The notes: generated by a model from the sequence alone, not told the origin. Shown: positions 55,368 through 62,988, numbered from the stretch's first letter. The stretch is DNA of 64,000 nucleotides from Firmicutes bacterium OM04-13BH (GCA_003481745.1 QULP01000010.1:43238-107237), one strand, 5' to 3'. Made by a program: numbers and translations.

Positions 55368-56102
55368 TTATTCTTCTCTTTGTTTTTGAACTCTCTTATC
55401 TACATAAGTCTCTTCGCCACTTTCCAGGCAAATTGCAGCAAGCCTTCCTCTTGGATTGCACGCTCCACAATCTATTGCGATATGATTTTTCTCCCGATAA
55501 ATGTATCCTGGTCTCTCGTTTTCTGCAATTAGCTGGGTTGGAGTGTGTCCTGTTACCAGATAAGTATTTTCAAAATACTGCCGTCCATAATCTGGTCTTT
55601 CCCATACAATATCATGCAGAGAATAATCTTCTATGTCTTTCTCTGGTGAAAAATTTCCAAGTCCGCCATGTACCAGTAAATAATTTTTCCCTTCTATTGT
55701 AAGTGTTTCATATACCAGAAAATCTTCCATAAAATCCAGCACGTCCAGCTGTGTTTCCTCATCTAATCTACGAAATTCACTGATTGTCGTCTCTGCTCCG
55801 TTATACTGCCAGGTTGCCAGATTATCCAGAAGTTTTTCGTCTATTTTTTCAATCGAACTTTCTGTAATTTCCTGTCGAAGAAATTTCAGGCATTTCAGTG
55901 CCATCACCTCATGATTTCCAACAAGGCAGACTGCATTAGGCATTTCCATCAATTTCAGCAAAGCCTTTATCGGATGCGGACCTCGGTCTATCACATCACC
56001 TAAAACATACAAAGTATCTGCACTTGTAAATCGAATTTTTTCTAACAGCTTGATAAATAATTCATATTCTCCATGAATATCCGAAATAACATAAGTAGCC
56101 AT
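55368..56102 (-). CDS. PP1/PrpA-like metallophosphatase, 244 aa
   Basis: The phosphatase core is complete: 'ISDIHGEYELF', 'LGDVIDRGPHPIKAL', 'LVGNHEVMAL' and later 'LVHGGLGNFSP' and 'VTGHTP', the metal and phosphate ligands of PPP-family enzymes. It could dephosphorylate proteins, diadenosine polyphosphates or RNA ends. The ATG at 56102 (MATYVISDIHGEY) follows a GGGGAGAG site. It lies just after the DUF2828-type gene but behind a terminator and with its own promoter, and shares the same 28-bp flanking repeats. Confidence 0.9.
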   Translation of the reverse strand: MATYVISDIHGEYELFIKLLEKIRFTSADTLYVLGDVIDRGPHPIKALLKLMEMPNAVCLVGNHEVMALKCLKFLRQEITESSIEKIDEKLLDNLATWQYNGAETTISEFRRLDEETQLDVLDFMEDFLVYETLTIEGKNYLLVHGGLGNFSPEKDIEDYSLHDIVWERPDYGRQYFENTYLVTGHTPTQLIAENERPGYIYREKNHIAIDCGACNPRGRLAAICLESGEETYVDKRVQKQREE

Positions 56103-56138
56103 GTACTTCTCTCCCCTCTGTCCGTGCTCTTTTTCTTT

Positions 56139-56168
56139 ATTATACCTCTTGTCTGTAGAACCCCACAA
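56139..56168 (-). promoter_or_regulatory. Promoter candidate for the phosphatase gene
   Basis: TTGTGG (56163-56168) and TATAAT (56139-56144) on the minus strand are 18 bases apart and lie about 40 bases before the start codon. Confidence 0.6.
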
Positions 56169-56229
56169 GAAAAAATCTCGCATAGCATTTATCTTAATCG
56201 GAAATCGAGATACCCACTAAGATAACGCA

Positions 56230-56266
56230 AAAATTTAAGCCCCCGAACTTTAAGTCCGAGAGCTTA
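56230..56266 (-). terminator. Terminator after the DUF2828-type gene
   Basis: On the minus strand AAGCTCTCGGAC pairs with GTTCGGGGGCTT, with G-U pairs, followed by an A/U-rich run. Confidence 0.8.
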
Positions 56267-56277
56267 TAAGATATTTT

Positions 56278-57744
56278 TTAAGCTGCCTCTGCGATTGTAA
56301 TGCATGCATACCGTTCATCTTCAATGATTTTTCGCATCATCTCAACCGGAGTCATTCCTATTCCTTCATCCAGATGCTCAAAAATTGTGACAGCACTTCC
56401 AGACAAAAGCTGTACTCCTTCTCTTTTTTTATCTGCATGAAAGGCATTGTGACGGGAATCTACATTCCAGAACACAACATTCGGAATTGTATAACCATTT
56501 CTTTTAAATTTCTTTTTCATAGTTTCATAAAACAGCCAGTCAGAATCATAAGTTGCAGAGTCAAATTCCATATCTGAAATAATAATTAAAGATTTTGGCA
56601 TTTCTTCTTCTGGTACATGATTTTCCACCGCAGTTTTAAGAATACTATCAAAAGCCGCTTCCAGATTTGTATTCAAACCCCAGTCTGCCTCTACTGCACA
56701 AGCAACTTTTTCAGCTAAAGTTTCACCTTCCAAATGCACAATGCTTGGTAAAGCGCTAAACGTCATGAAACGATTATGGTAATCTCCCTTATTTCTTTCT
56801 GCAAAATAAATTGCAAGACCAACCGAGGTTGCCATTGGTCGTCCATACATAGAGCCTGAAACATCTGCCATAACAAGCATATTTTCATCACCAACTCCAT
56901 AATCCGGAAGATTTCTCCACTGTGCTTCCAACACCTTACTATCCTCGTTTCCGTATAAAATCTTTTCTACTATATCATAAGGATACAGTGTTTTAGAATG
57001 AATGTTTTCCTTGCCTTCCAGTGCCAGGTTGATAAATTTTTCAAATCTTTCCGTATCGTGTCTGTCAAATGCTCTTCGATACTTCATCATCGCACGTCCC
57101 GGAACGGCAGAATAATCAATCTCATCCCAATTGTTGCCACACATTTTTATTTCTGTAACATCAATATATTTTCTTAACGTACGGATTATTCTTTTAAAGT
57201 TATAAACTGGATATCCTAATTTCTCTGCAGTTAAAATACCTAATTTTCTTGTTTCTTCTACTTTTGAATCAGCAGTTTTCACCCATTTTGCAAGCAGAGA
57301 CACTGGTTTGCCTAATTGAAAGTTTTTTAAATCCTCCAGTAACTGTCTTTTCATTGCAGTCCACATTGCCTCTTCTGCCGGTGTACCAATCAGATAGTAC
57401 CAGTCATCAAAACGACCATATTCACCAATGAAATCAATGTTTGGAATCACTGCCTCCGGATGATATTCAGCCAGATTCTTTAATAAAATCTGAAAGACTC
57501 TTCGCTCTCCAAGACCCTCTCGGATGTCTCTTGCATAAAATAAAATTTTAACTGCAGACAATGAGTCTTCTTCATAAGCCTTCTCAAATAAAATTTTGAT
57601 TCGTTCTTCATCTGCAGTTCTCAGTGCACCGATTGTTGCAAACAAATCCAGATTTGCATTATCTGTTGTGTTCACTGCTCTTGCACCATTTTCTGTATGA
57701 GTTAATTTATTTGATGTTTTTTCTAATAATTCTACGAAATTCAT
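56278..57744 (-). CDS. vWA-domain DUF2828/TROVE-like protein (Ro60-like candidate), 488 aa
   Basis: The N-terminal ~260 residues are helical, with 'LRTADEERIKILFEKAYEED' and 'SAVKILFYARDIREGLGERR', resembling the HEAT-like ring of TROVE/DUF2828 proteins. The C-terminal half is a von Willebrand A domain with the MIDAS motif Asp294-x-Ser296-x-Ser298 ('MADVSGSMYGRPM'), a later Thr in 'WGLNTNLEAAFDSI' and Asp in 'IISDMEFDSA'. These proteins are related in layout to Ro60/Rsr, which bind Y RNAs and misfolded RNA. Two tRNA-shaped RNAs lie directly upstream on the same strand, 70 bases from the start, which supports an RNA-binding role. GGGGGAAG precedes the ATG. Confidence 0.85.
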   Translation of the reverse strand: MNFVELLEKTSNKLTHTENGARAVNTTDNANLDLFATIGALRTADEERIKILFEKAYEEDSLSAVKILFYARDIREGLGERRVFQILLKNLAEYHPEAVIPNIDFIGEYGRFDDWYYLIGTPAEEAMWTAMKRQLLEDLKNFQLGKPVSLLAKWVKTADSKVEETRKLGILTAEKLGYPVYNFKRIIRTLRKYIDVTEIKMCGNNWDEIDYSAVPGRAMMKYRRAFDRHDTERFEKFINLALEGKENIHSKTLYPYDIVEKILYGNEDSKVLEAQWRNLPDYGVGDENMLVMADVSGSMYGRPMATSVGLAIYFAERNKGDYHNRFMTFSALPSIVHLEGETLAEKVACAVEADWGLNTNLEAAFDSILKTAVENHVPEEEMPKSLIIISDMEFDSATYDSDWLFYETMKKKFKRNGYTIPNVVFWNVDSRHNAFHADKKREGVQLLSGSAVTIFEHLDEGIGMTPVEMMRKIIEDERYACITIAEAA

Positions 57745-57769
57745 TGTACTTCCCCCTATAAGTTCAAGC

Positions 57770-57795
57770 CAAACACCAACTCTTATGAGTGTTTG
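57770..57795 (-). promoter_or_regulatory. Hairpin in the leader of the DUF2828-type gene
   Basis: CAAACAC and GTGTTTG form a seven-base-pair stem with an inner CTC/GAG pairing. It lies between the second tRNA-like RNA and the ribosome site. No U-run follows, so it may mark a processing point rather than a terminator. Confidence 0.55.
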
Positions 57796-57813
57796 ATTCT
57801 ACAGAGTTACGAT

Positions 57814-57926
57814 GAGTGAGGGCAGGACTCGAACCTGCACTTCGTCCTCTTCTCCTGGAATAAATTGCTGTATGTTCCACAAACATGAAACACTTTTTCG
57901 TGCTTTACCATTAAGCTACCTCACTC
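57814..57926 (-). ncRNA. tRNA-like RNA B (anticodon arm replaced by a hairpin insert), 113 nt
   Basis: The minus strand reads as a tRNA with an 8-bp acceptor stem (GAGTGAGG with CCTCACTC), U8-A9-like spacer, D-arm GCTT-AATGGTA-AAGC and T-arm GCAGG-TTCGAGT-CCTGC. The anticodon arm and variable loop are replaced by about 64 nt. That insert holds a conserved hairpin ATGTT-TGTGG-AACAT, followed by ACAGCAATTT and a purine-rich stretch. No CCA follows. It therefore should not decode. It resembles tRNA-mimicking bacterial Y RNAs (YrlA type), although the topology is not permuted. It lies 69 bases upstream of the DUF2828/Ro-like gene. Confidence 0.85.
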
Positions 57927-57929
57927 AGA

Positions 57930-58060
57930 TAAGGCAGGCAGGATTCGAACCTGCATCAATTTACTTACATTAAATTAGAAATAAGAAATTAAAATTGCTG
58001 TATATTCCACAAACATGAAACGTGCTTTATCTCATACTCTACCATTGAGCTACTGCCTTA
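57930..58060 (-). ncRNA. tRNA-like RNA A (anticodon arm replaced by a hairpin insert), 131 nt
   Basis: The acceptor stem is TAAGGCAG with CTGCCTTA (8 bp), the D-arm GCTC-AATGGTA-GAGT and the T-arm GCAGG-TTCGAAT-CCTGC. The insert between D and T arms is about 81 nt. It shares the 30-nt core of RNA B, including the hairpin ATGTT-TGTGG-AATAT, where one C-G pair has become a U-G pair. A longer hairpin with CAATTT/AAATTG ends follows. Only three bases separate it from RNA B, so both probably come from one transcript. No CCA and no anticodon loop are encoded. Confidence 0.85.
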
Positions 58061-58070
58061 TATTTACTTT

Positions 58071-58086
58071 ATCTTGTTGACAAGAT
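58071..58086. promoter_or_regulatory. Palindrome upstream of the tRNA-like pair
   Basis: ATCTTGT and ACAAGAT form a 7-bp inverted repeat ten bases before RNA A on the minus strand. It may be an operator or a processing hairpin. No confident promoter is visible: TTCACT around 58115 with TATTCT near 58092 is one weak candidate. The rest of 58087-58239 shows no gene. Confidence 0.45.
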
Positions 58087-58239
58087 TAGAATAATCCTTA
58101 TCTTCAGAAATTGGAGTGAATTTTTTCTTTTTTTATTATTCCCTCATCAACTGAGCTTATCTTATCATACTGTCGGTACCTCCACAATAAACCGCCGGTT
58201 TAAAAATAAAACAAATCGTTAAAGCTCATAAATTATTAG

Positions 58240-58267
58240 AACCCTCAGACTTCTGTCCAAGGGTTCT
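58240..58267 (-). terminator. Terminator after the membrane-protein gene; T1 repeat, copy 2
   Basis: The same 28 bases as 55273-55300 in the same orientation, located 32 bases after the stop codon at 58300. Confidence 0.78.
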
Positions 58268-58299
58268 ACAATTCAAAAATTCATTTTATTTCTTCTCAA

Positions 58300-59220
58300 T
58301 TAATGCCATTCTTTTGTATTTTCATCTGTAACTTTTAACGTATCCTTTTGTATTAAGAAAAAATCCACAATCACAGGAGACGCAGCTTCCGTATTATCAG
58401 AATCATAATAATATTCCTGCAATACATATTCATCCGTTTCTTCATCTATATGCGATTCATTATACAGCAAATGCAGTTCTGTTACTGCTCCGGTATTTTC
58501 ATCAATCTTTTTATTAATAACAGCAAATGGCCAGCCTTTTGAAGTCAGACGAAACTCCAACTGATACTTCGTATCTGGATAAGAATCCAAGAATACATCT
58601 GATTTCGTTTGAATATAATCCGATACCTCTGCCAATTCTTTTTTGTATCGTTGATATTCTTCTGTCATCGGATATCCATCTTCATCGTATTTCGTATTCT
58701 CTTCTTCTGTTTGTTCTTCTGCTATCTCATTTAATTCGTCTAAAGTTTTTCCATATTTCGTGTTCAGTTCATTTATTTTATATTTTCCATCAAAAAAAAG
58801 AAGAAACTGCTCATCGTTTTGCTCCTCTCCATAGATAATAATTTCAACCTGGTTCTTTTTCCACGTAACATGCCAGGTGTCCTGCGAAATATTTCCCCCA
58901 TCATCTCTTAGCGAAAATTTAACTTTACTGATTCTTTTTTCCCCTTTTTTCAAGATAAACTGACCATCCGCAGAACCGAAAAATAATGGCTCTCCCACTG
59001 CCTGCATAGTCAAAGAATACTCTCCATCCGAAGAAACACTTGTGTCTACATTGGAAACTTTAAAAACAATTAAATAATAAAAGATTCCTACAAAGCACAA
59101 TACCGTAATACAAAGTCCTGCCAGAACACCAAACAAACCTTTTATTATTGTATTATGTACTTTGATACAGCCGATTACCAAACTCACTGACAGCAGAATC
59201 CATATGAATAGAATTACCAT
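58300..59220 (-). CDS. Membrane-anchored protein of unknown function, 306 aa
   Basis: Two N-terminal membrane helices (about 1-20 and 28-55) are followed by an extracellular-looking beta region ('TSVSSDGEYSLTMQAVGEPL'), a Glu-rich helix and a C-terminal beta domain. It lies last in the cluster of uncharacterised genes, 58 bases after the receiver gene. Low Cys content and the domain order resemble exported lipoprotein-like sensors, but I do not recognise a family. Confidence 0.6.
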   Translation of the reverse strand: MVILFIWILLSVSLVIGCIKVHNTIIKGLFGVLAGLCITVLCFVGIFYYLIVFKVSNVDTSVSSDGEYSLTMQAVGEPLFFGSADGQFILKKGEKRISKVKFSLRDDGGNISQDTWHVTWKKNQVEIIIYGEEQNDEQFLLFFDGKYKINELNTKYGKTLDELNEIAEEQTEEENTKYDEDGYPMTEEYQRYKKELAEVSDYIQTKSDVFLDSYPDTKYQLEFRLTSKGWPFAVINKKIDENTGAVTELHLLYNESHIDEETDEYVLQEYYYDSDNTEAASPVIVDFFLIQKDTLKVTDENTKEWH

Positions 59221-59278
59221 CTTATTTTCTCCATTGTCTTTATCAATATCTCACTACTCTTTTCAACTACTGTACAAT

Positions 59279-59665
59279 TCATTTTTTCAATTGATTCATC
59301 AATTCCAATAATTCCATTTCCCAGTCACTGATTCTGGAATACCAGATACATCCATAAGCTTCACGAATTTTAATATTTAAAGACGAACAGATAATTACTT
59401 TCGTATCTATTCCTCTTTCTTTTAAAATTCCAAGCAGTTTTTCTCCGGCATCGAAATCTCCCTCTTCGCCTTTTCTCATCGGATAATGCATATCTGTAAT
59501 AATTAAATCAAATGGATTTCCTACTTCTTTCTCCTGGATTAATAATTCTAATCCCTCTTCCACATTATCAACCTGTGTAACATCTGTTACGCCACATCTA
59601 TCATTTAATGCTTTTTTGATATCATTTGCTTTATACACGTCATCTTCAAAATTTAAAATTCTCAT
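59279..59665 (-). CDS. Stand-alone receiver-domain protein, 128 aa
   Basis: The fold of a CheY-like receiver is clear, with Glu7, Asp8 and Asp9, a phosphoacceptor-like Asp58 in 'LIITDMHYP' and a Ser pair in 'VIICSSLN'. The usual active-site Lys before the last helix is replaced ('GCIWYSRI'), so it may not be phosphorylated normally. There is no output domain. It starts four bases after the restored end of the broken gene upstream and belongs to that operon. Confidence 0.75.
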   Translation of the reverse strand: MRILNFEDDVYKANDIKKALNDRCGVTDVTQVDNVEEGLELLIQEKEVGNPFDLIITDMHYPMRKGEEGDFDAGEKLLGILKERGIDTKVIICSSLNIKIREAYGCIWYSRISDWEMELLELMNQLKK

Positions 59666-59669
59666 TTGC

Positions 59670-60466
59670 TTATTCTCCGTTCAAAATTCTCTGATATAGT
59701 TGTTGGACTTCCCCTTTGGCAAGCTGTTTACAAATTTCCATACGTTCCGCAATGACAGGTAACTGGATGTGGCTGTTGCATCTGCCTATTAATTTACTAT
59801 TTTTAATAACACCTTCTGCACTTCTTCCGACTGTATCAACAACTTTATTCTCTCATTTCCCTTTTTAGTCTCCGGAATTCCACATCTTAAACTATCCGGA
59901 TGCTCCGATACACAGCAGTCCTGATACCAACATTCACCCATTAAAGTACCTCTAATTGACCATTTTTCATTTTCCGTCAGTTCTCCTGCTAAAGATTTCA
60001 TTACACGCTCTGTCGAATATTTCTTAAATCCTGTTAAATATTTTAAAGTTTTTCCATCTTTAATTTTTTCCAAATTTATTTTATGATTTTCTATCGCAGA
60101 AAGTATTTCTTTGCGAATCTGAATTTTATCTATTTTACCAGTACCTGTCCATTGTACTAATTTTTCAAATGCTAAAACCAGATATTCAAAACATATCATA
60201 TCTAAAATTATTATTTGACCATCTGATTTGCGTGCAAATAATTTCAATAAACGATATTTATTACGAATATCCTGATTATCCACAATATAATCAAATGCAA
60301 TATAATACTTATCTTCTTTTTTTAATTCTAAATTAGAAACCGCATCTAGTATTCCCTGATTACTTTTCTTACTCTCAACAATAAGCTTATCATCAAAAAA
60401 GATTTGATTCACCAAATTCCAGAAATGCAGTCCAGCTCCTGTATCTTCCGTCCATAGATAGTTCAT
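59670..60466 (-). pseudogene. TOPRIM-like protein of unknown function broken by a GA-repeat frameshift
   Basis: The first ~203 residues read 'MNYLWTEDTGAGLHFWNLVN' and 'YYIAFDYIVDNQDIRNKYRL', with an early Glu and a later Asp-x3-Asp, as in TOPRIM folds. The frame then shifts at a (GA)3 run near 59850 and ends early at 59789 (225 residues). In the alternative frame a coherent C-terminus continues ('VDTVGRSAEGVIKN', 'LIGRCNSHIQLPVIAERMEI') to a stop at 59670, four bases before the receiver gene. Removing one GA unit would restore about 264 residues. It may be a pseudogene, a phase-variable gene or a sequencing error. Confidence 0.75.
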
Positions 60467-60868
60467 TTACAATTCCTCTTCTAAGGTTATCTTATTATTT
60501 TCCATTTTTAATTCTTTGAAGCTTTTATCTGACACATTCAGACCATCACAATTTCGCAAGAATAGCATGTATTGATTTGAAAACTCAAAATTAATAAATT
60601 TTCTTATATCATCATCCATTAAAATATCCGCATTATCGATTACAATAAAATTATTCCGACACTTTTTAAGATTTTCAACCAGATTATCTGATTTATAATT
60701 AAATAATTTAATTGCCTGATATTCGTCTGTTAAGCGCAAATCTTCCAACATTTCATAAAGCACCGTTTTTCCTGTTCCACTGTCTCCTCCGACAAGGGTT
60801 ATTCTATCTTCAAAAAACAGCTCATATAAAAATGGAGAGGCTTCAAATTTAATTTCTTTATAAATCAT
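60467..60868 (-). CDS. Small P-loop ATPase, 133 aa
   Basis: Walker A is GGDSGTGKT near residue 28. A Walker B-like 'NNFIVIDNADILMDDDI' follows near residue 76. It is far shorter than AAA+ or ABC proteins and lacks an ABC signature, so it may work with a partner chain. The ATG at 60868 has GAGGAGAGAAGG before it and overlaps the previous gene by 11 bases; its stop abuts the TOPRIM-like gene. The tight packing points to one complex, but no known family was recognised. Confidence 0.7.
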   Translation of the reverse strand: MIYKEIKFEASPFLYELFFEDRITLVGGDSGTGKTVLYEMLEDLRLTDEYQAIKLFNYKSDNLVENLKKCRNNFIVIDNADILMDDDIRKFINFEFSNQYMLFLRNCDGLNVSDKSFKELKMENNKITLEEEL

Positions 60869-61310
60869 GTCCTTCTCTCCTCTCATATTCTTTACTCCAC
60901 CATGCATGATATCCTGCACTTCCCACTACTACTTCTTTATCATTAAATCTAAGTCTAACATTTTTTGGAATTTCCATGAAACTTGGTCTGGACATATAAA
61001 CTTTAATATTATCCATTTCAAATATTTTTTTAAGTACATTTGGTCCACATTCTTCGACACAAACCACTTTCTCTGGATGCTTTACAATATTTAACAATGT
61101 CTTACAACCAGAAGACAAATTTCTAATTGTTCCCAATCCATATTTTGTTTCAATATGTTTATCCGGGGTTAGTATTGCATCATCCACCTCTCGGATAAGC
61201 TCAATTTCTTCTTTTGACATCTCTTCATTACTCGTACTCAAATTAAAATATAAATCATTTTTTAAAATCCAGTCTTTAGAATTTTTCTTTTCTGTATAGA
61301 TATCAATCAT
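60858..61310 (-). CDS. DUF4869-like protein, 150 aa
   Basis: A soluble protein with 'DWILKNDLYFNLSTSNEEMS', 'EIELIREVDDAILTPDKHIE' and 'LGTIRNLSSGCKTLLNIVKH'. This pattern recalls DUF4869, a small Firmicutes family of unknown role. It opens the cluster and overlaps the ATPase gene by 11 bases. AGAATGAATTATG at the start is a weak ribosome context. Confidence 0.65.
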   Translation of the reverse strand: MIDIYTEKKNSKDWILKNDLYFNLSTSNEEMSKEEIELIREVDDAILTPDKHIETKYGLGTIRNLSSGCKTLLNIVKHPEKVVCVEECGPNVLKKIFEMDNIKVYMSRPSFMEIPKNVRLRFNDKEVVVGSAGYHAWWSKEYERREGHDL

Positions 61311-61409
61311 AATTCATTCCCCATTTTTCAAATAGATGCTTATTTATTTTTTATTATACAGCTACAGCTTAAAGCCACGCAAGAATAAACAAAAGAATTA
61401 TCCATAAAG

Positions 61410-61455
61410 CAAAACGAAAGCCTCCAAAGCTGGCACTCTGAAGGCTTTCGTTTTG
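61410..61455 (-). terminator. Terminator after the surface-protein genes
   Basis: AAAACGAAAGCCT and AGGCTTTCGTTTT form a perfect stem, and the U-run follows on the minus strand. Confidence 0.88.
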
Positions 61456-61551
61456 TTTTATAGAATCTCATCACATTCCTTAGCTGTTATTCGTATTGTT
61501 TTTTACTTTCATTTAATTTTTCAACTGAATTTGATTGACATCTGGTTCCTT

Positions 61552-62337
61552 TTAGTTGAAAGGTTTTTTCATTTTAATTATTACCCATAATGAACTTAAT
61601 AGGAAAGCCGAAAATAAAATAACATACTTATAGTTCTTATCATTCGTTCCAGCGTTATTACTTAAAGCAGTTCCATCCGCTTGATTTACAGATTCATCAT
61701 TTTTAGAATTTGTATTTTCAACAGAACTCTTGTTATTATCACTTTTACTCTCACTATTTTCTACTTTAGAATCTTTTTGGTCTGAACTTTCATTATTTTT
61801 ATTATCTTTATTTTTGTCTGCGTTATTCGTTATATTATCTTTTTTACCATCATTCTTTACATTGTTATCTTTATTTGGGTTATCTATATCTCCAGATTGA
61901 TTATTATCTTTTTTATCATCTTGCTTCTTATCTTCTTCAATTTTTTCATTTAAGACGATTTTTTTTATCTCATCTTGAGTTTTTAAATACTCTTCATCAA
62001 TTGTAAATTTATACCTTGTTTCATACTTTCCATTTTCATCAATAATAATTTCATAATCACCAAATTCTTGTCTGTCCGGCGAAATTTTACCAGCTTCGAT
62101 GTTTTCATTCATGATTATTTGATTACTATTTTTAATCATTTTTACATTAATATTATCTAAAAAATCTTCTCCTGTTTTTCTCACTAATTGATAATGTATA
62201 TTAGCTTTTGTTACACTAACTGTTATATCAACTCTTGAACCAACCGTCAATGTCGAAGAAGCATACACATCATTAAGCGTAAATAAAATGGCAAAACTTA
62301 AAAATAACGGAAAAATAAAAGAATTTATTTTCTTCAT
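61552..62337 (-). CDS. Exported, C-terminally anchored surface protein, 261 aa
   Basis: A signal peptide (about 1-26, ending VYASS) precedes a ~110-residue beta domain. A long Asn/Lys/Asp/Ser low-complexity stalk follows, then a membrane helix ('YVILFSAFLLSSLWVIIKM') and a basic tail. There is no LPxTG motif. It follows the 169-residue protein by nine bases. It probably projects from the membrane through the wall, but the binding partner is unknown. Confidence 0.75.
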   Translation of the reverse strand: MKKINSFIFPLFLSFAILFTLNDVYASSTLTVGSRVDITVSVTKANIHYQLVRKTGEDFLDNINVKMIKNSNQIIMNENIEAGKISPDRQEFGDYEIIIDENGKYETRYKFTIDEEYLKTQDEIKKIVLNEKIEEDKKQDDKKDNNQSGDIDNPNKDNNVKNDGKKDNITNNADKNKDNKNNESSDQKDSKVENSESKSDNNKSSVENTNSKNDESVNQADGTALSNNAGTNDKNYKYVILFSAFLLSSLWVIIKMKKPFN

Positions 62338-62346
62338 TTATACTCC

Positions 62347-62856
62347 TCAATTAATTGTTACATTGATTGGGAAAAATGATTGGACATTAGATTTTTCATT
62401 TCCATTTGAATATCCAATTTTTATTTTCCATTCAAAAGTTCCTTTTTCATGATTCTCATTTAATGTTATCTCCGTACATTGATATCCTAAAGCGATTTCA
62501 CTTGATTGAAACATTAAATTATCATTTTCGTCATATAACTCAAAAACAATTGGATATCTATTATTTTCTTTATTCAAGACTTTAAAACTAGTACTATTTT
62601 TCCCATCAAAAACAGCACTTGAAGAATAACTAATGTTAATCATTCCCTCTTCTACCGCTTTATTAACAGCTTCTTGTTTTTCGCTATCTGGAATTTCACT
62701 AATTTTTTCAGTCTTAGTATCATTTGTTTCATTCTCTTTATTCGTATCTGATTCATATATATTTTCCAGGTAGTAATGATTATAGATAAATATAGATGAA
62801 ACTAGTAATAAAATTAGTGAAATCATTATAATTATTTTCTTTTTAAAATTAAACAT
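62347..62856 (-). CDS. Membrane-anchored protein, 169 aa
   Basis: An N-terminal membrane helix ('IIIMISLILLLVSSIFIYNH') anchors an acidic linker and a C-terminal beta-sandwich ('TSFKVLNKENNRYPIVFELY' and 'EWKIKIGYSNGNEKSNVQSF'). It lies between two other surface genes on the same strand. The function is unknown; partnership with them is inferred from spacing. Confidence 0.7.
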   Translation of the reverse strand: MFNFKKKIIIMISLILLLVSSIFIYNHYYLENIYESDTNKENETNDTKTEKISEIPDSEKQEAVNKAVEEGMINISYSSSAVFDGKNSTSFKVLNKENNRYPIVFELYDENDNLMFQSSEIALGYQCTEITLNENHEKGTFEWKIKIGYSNGNEKSNVQSFFPINVTIN

Positions 62857-62988
62857 ATCATAATCTCTCTATTTAAATCCCAAGAATTTGAACTACCCCA
62901 GCCGACTTAACTTGACGGATGGGGTTTTCTGCCTTATAAAAGATCACTTAATTTATTCCAAGGATAAATAAATTATAAAATTTAATGT

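Noticed and set aside
57814..58060. Ordinary tRNA genes, intron-containing tRNAs or a selenocysteine tRNA
   Set aside because: No anticodon stem-loop can be formed, and neither copy encodes CCA. The insert has no group I intron core. A tRNA-Sec would have an 8-bp acceptor stem like these, but it would also have a 6-bp D-stem and a UCA anticodon; the D-stem here has 4 bp.
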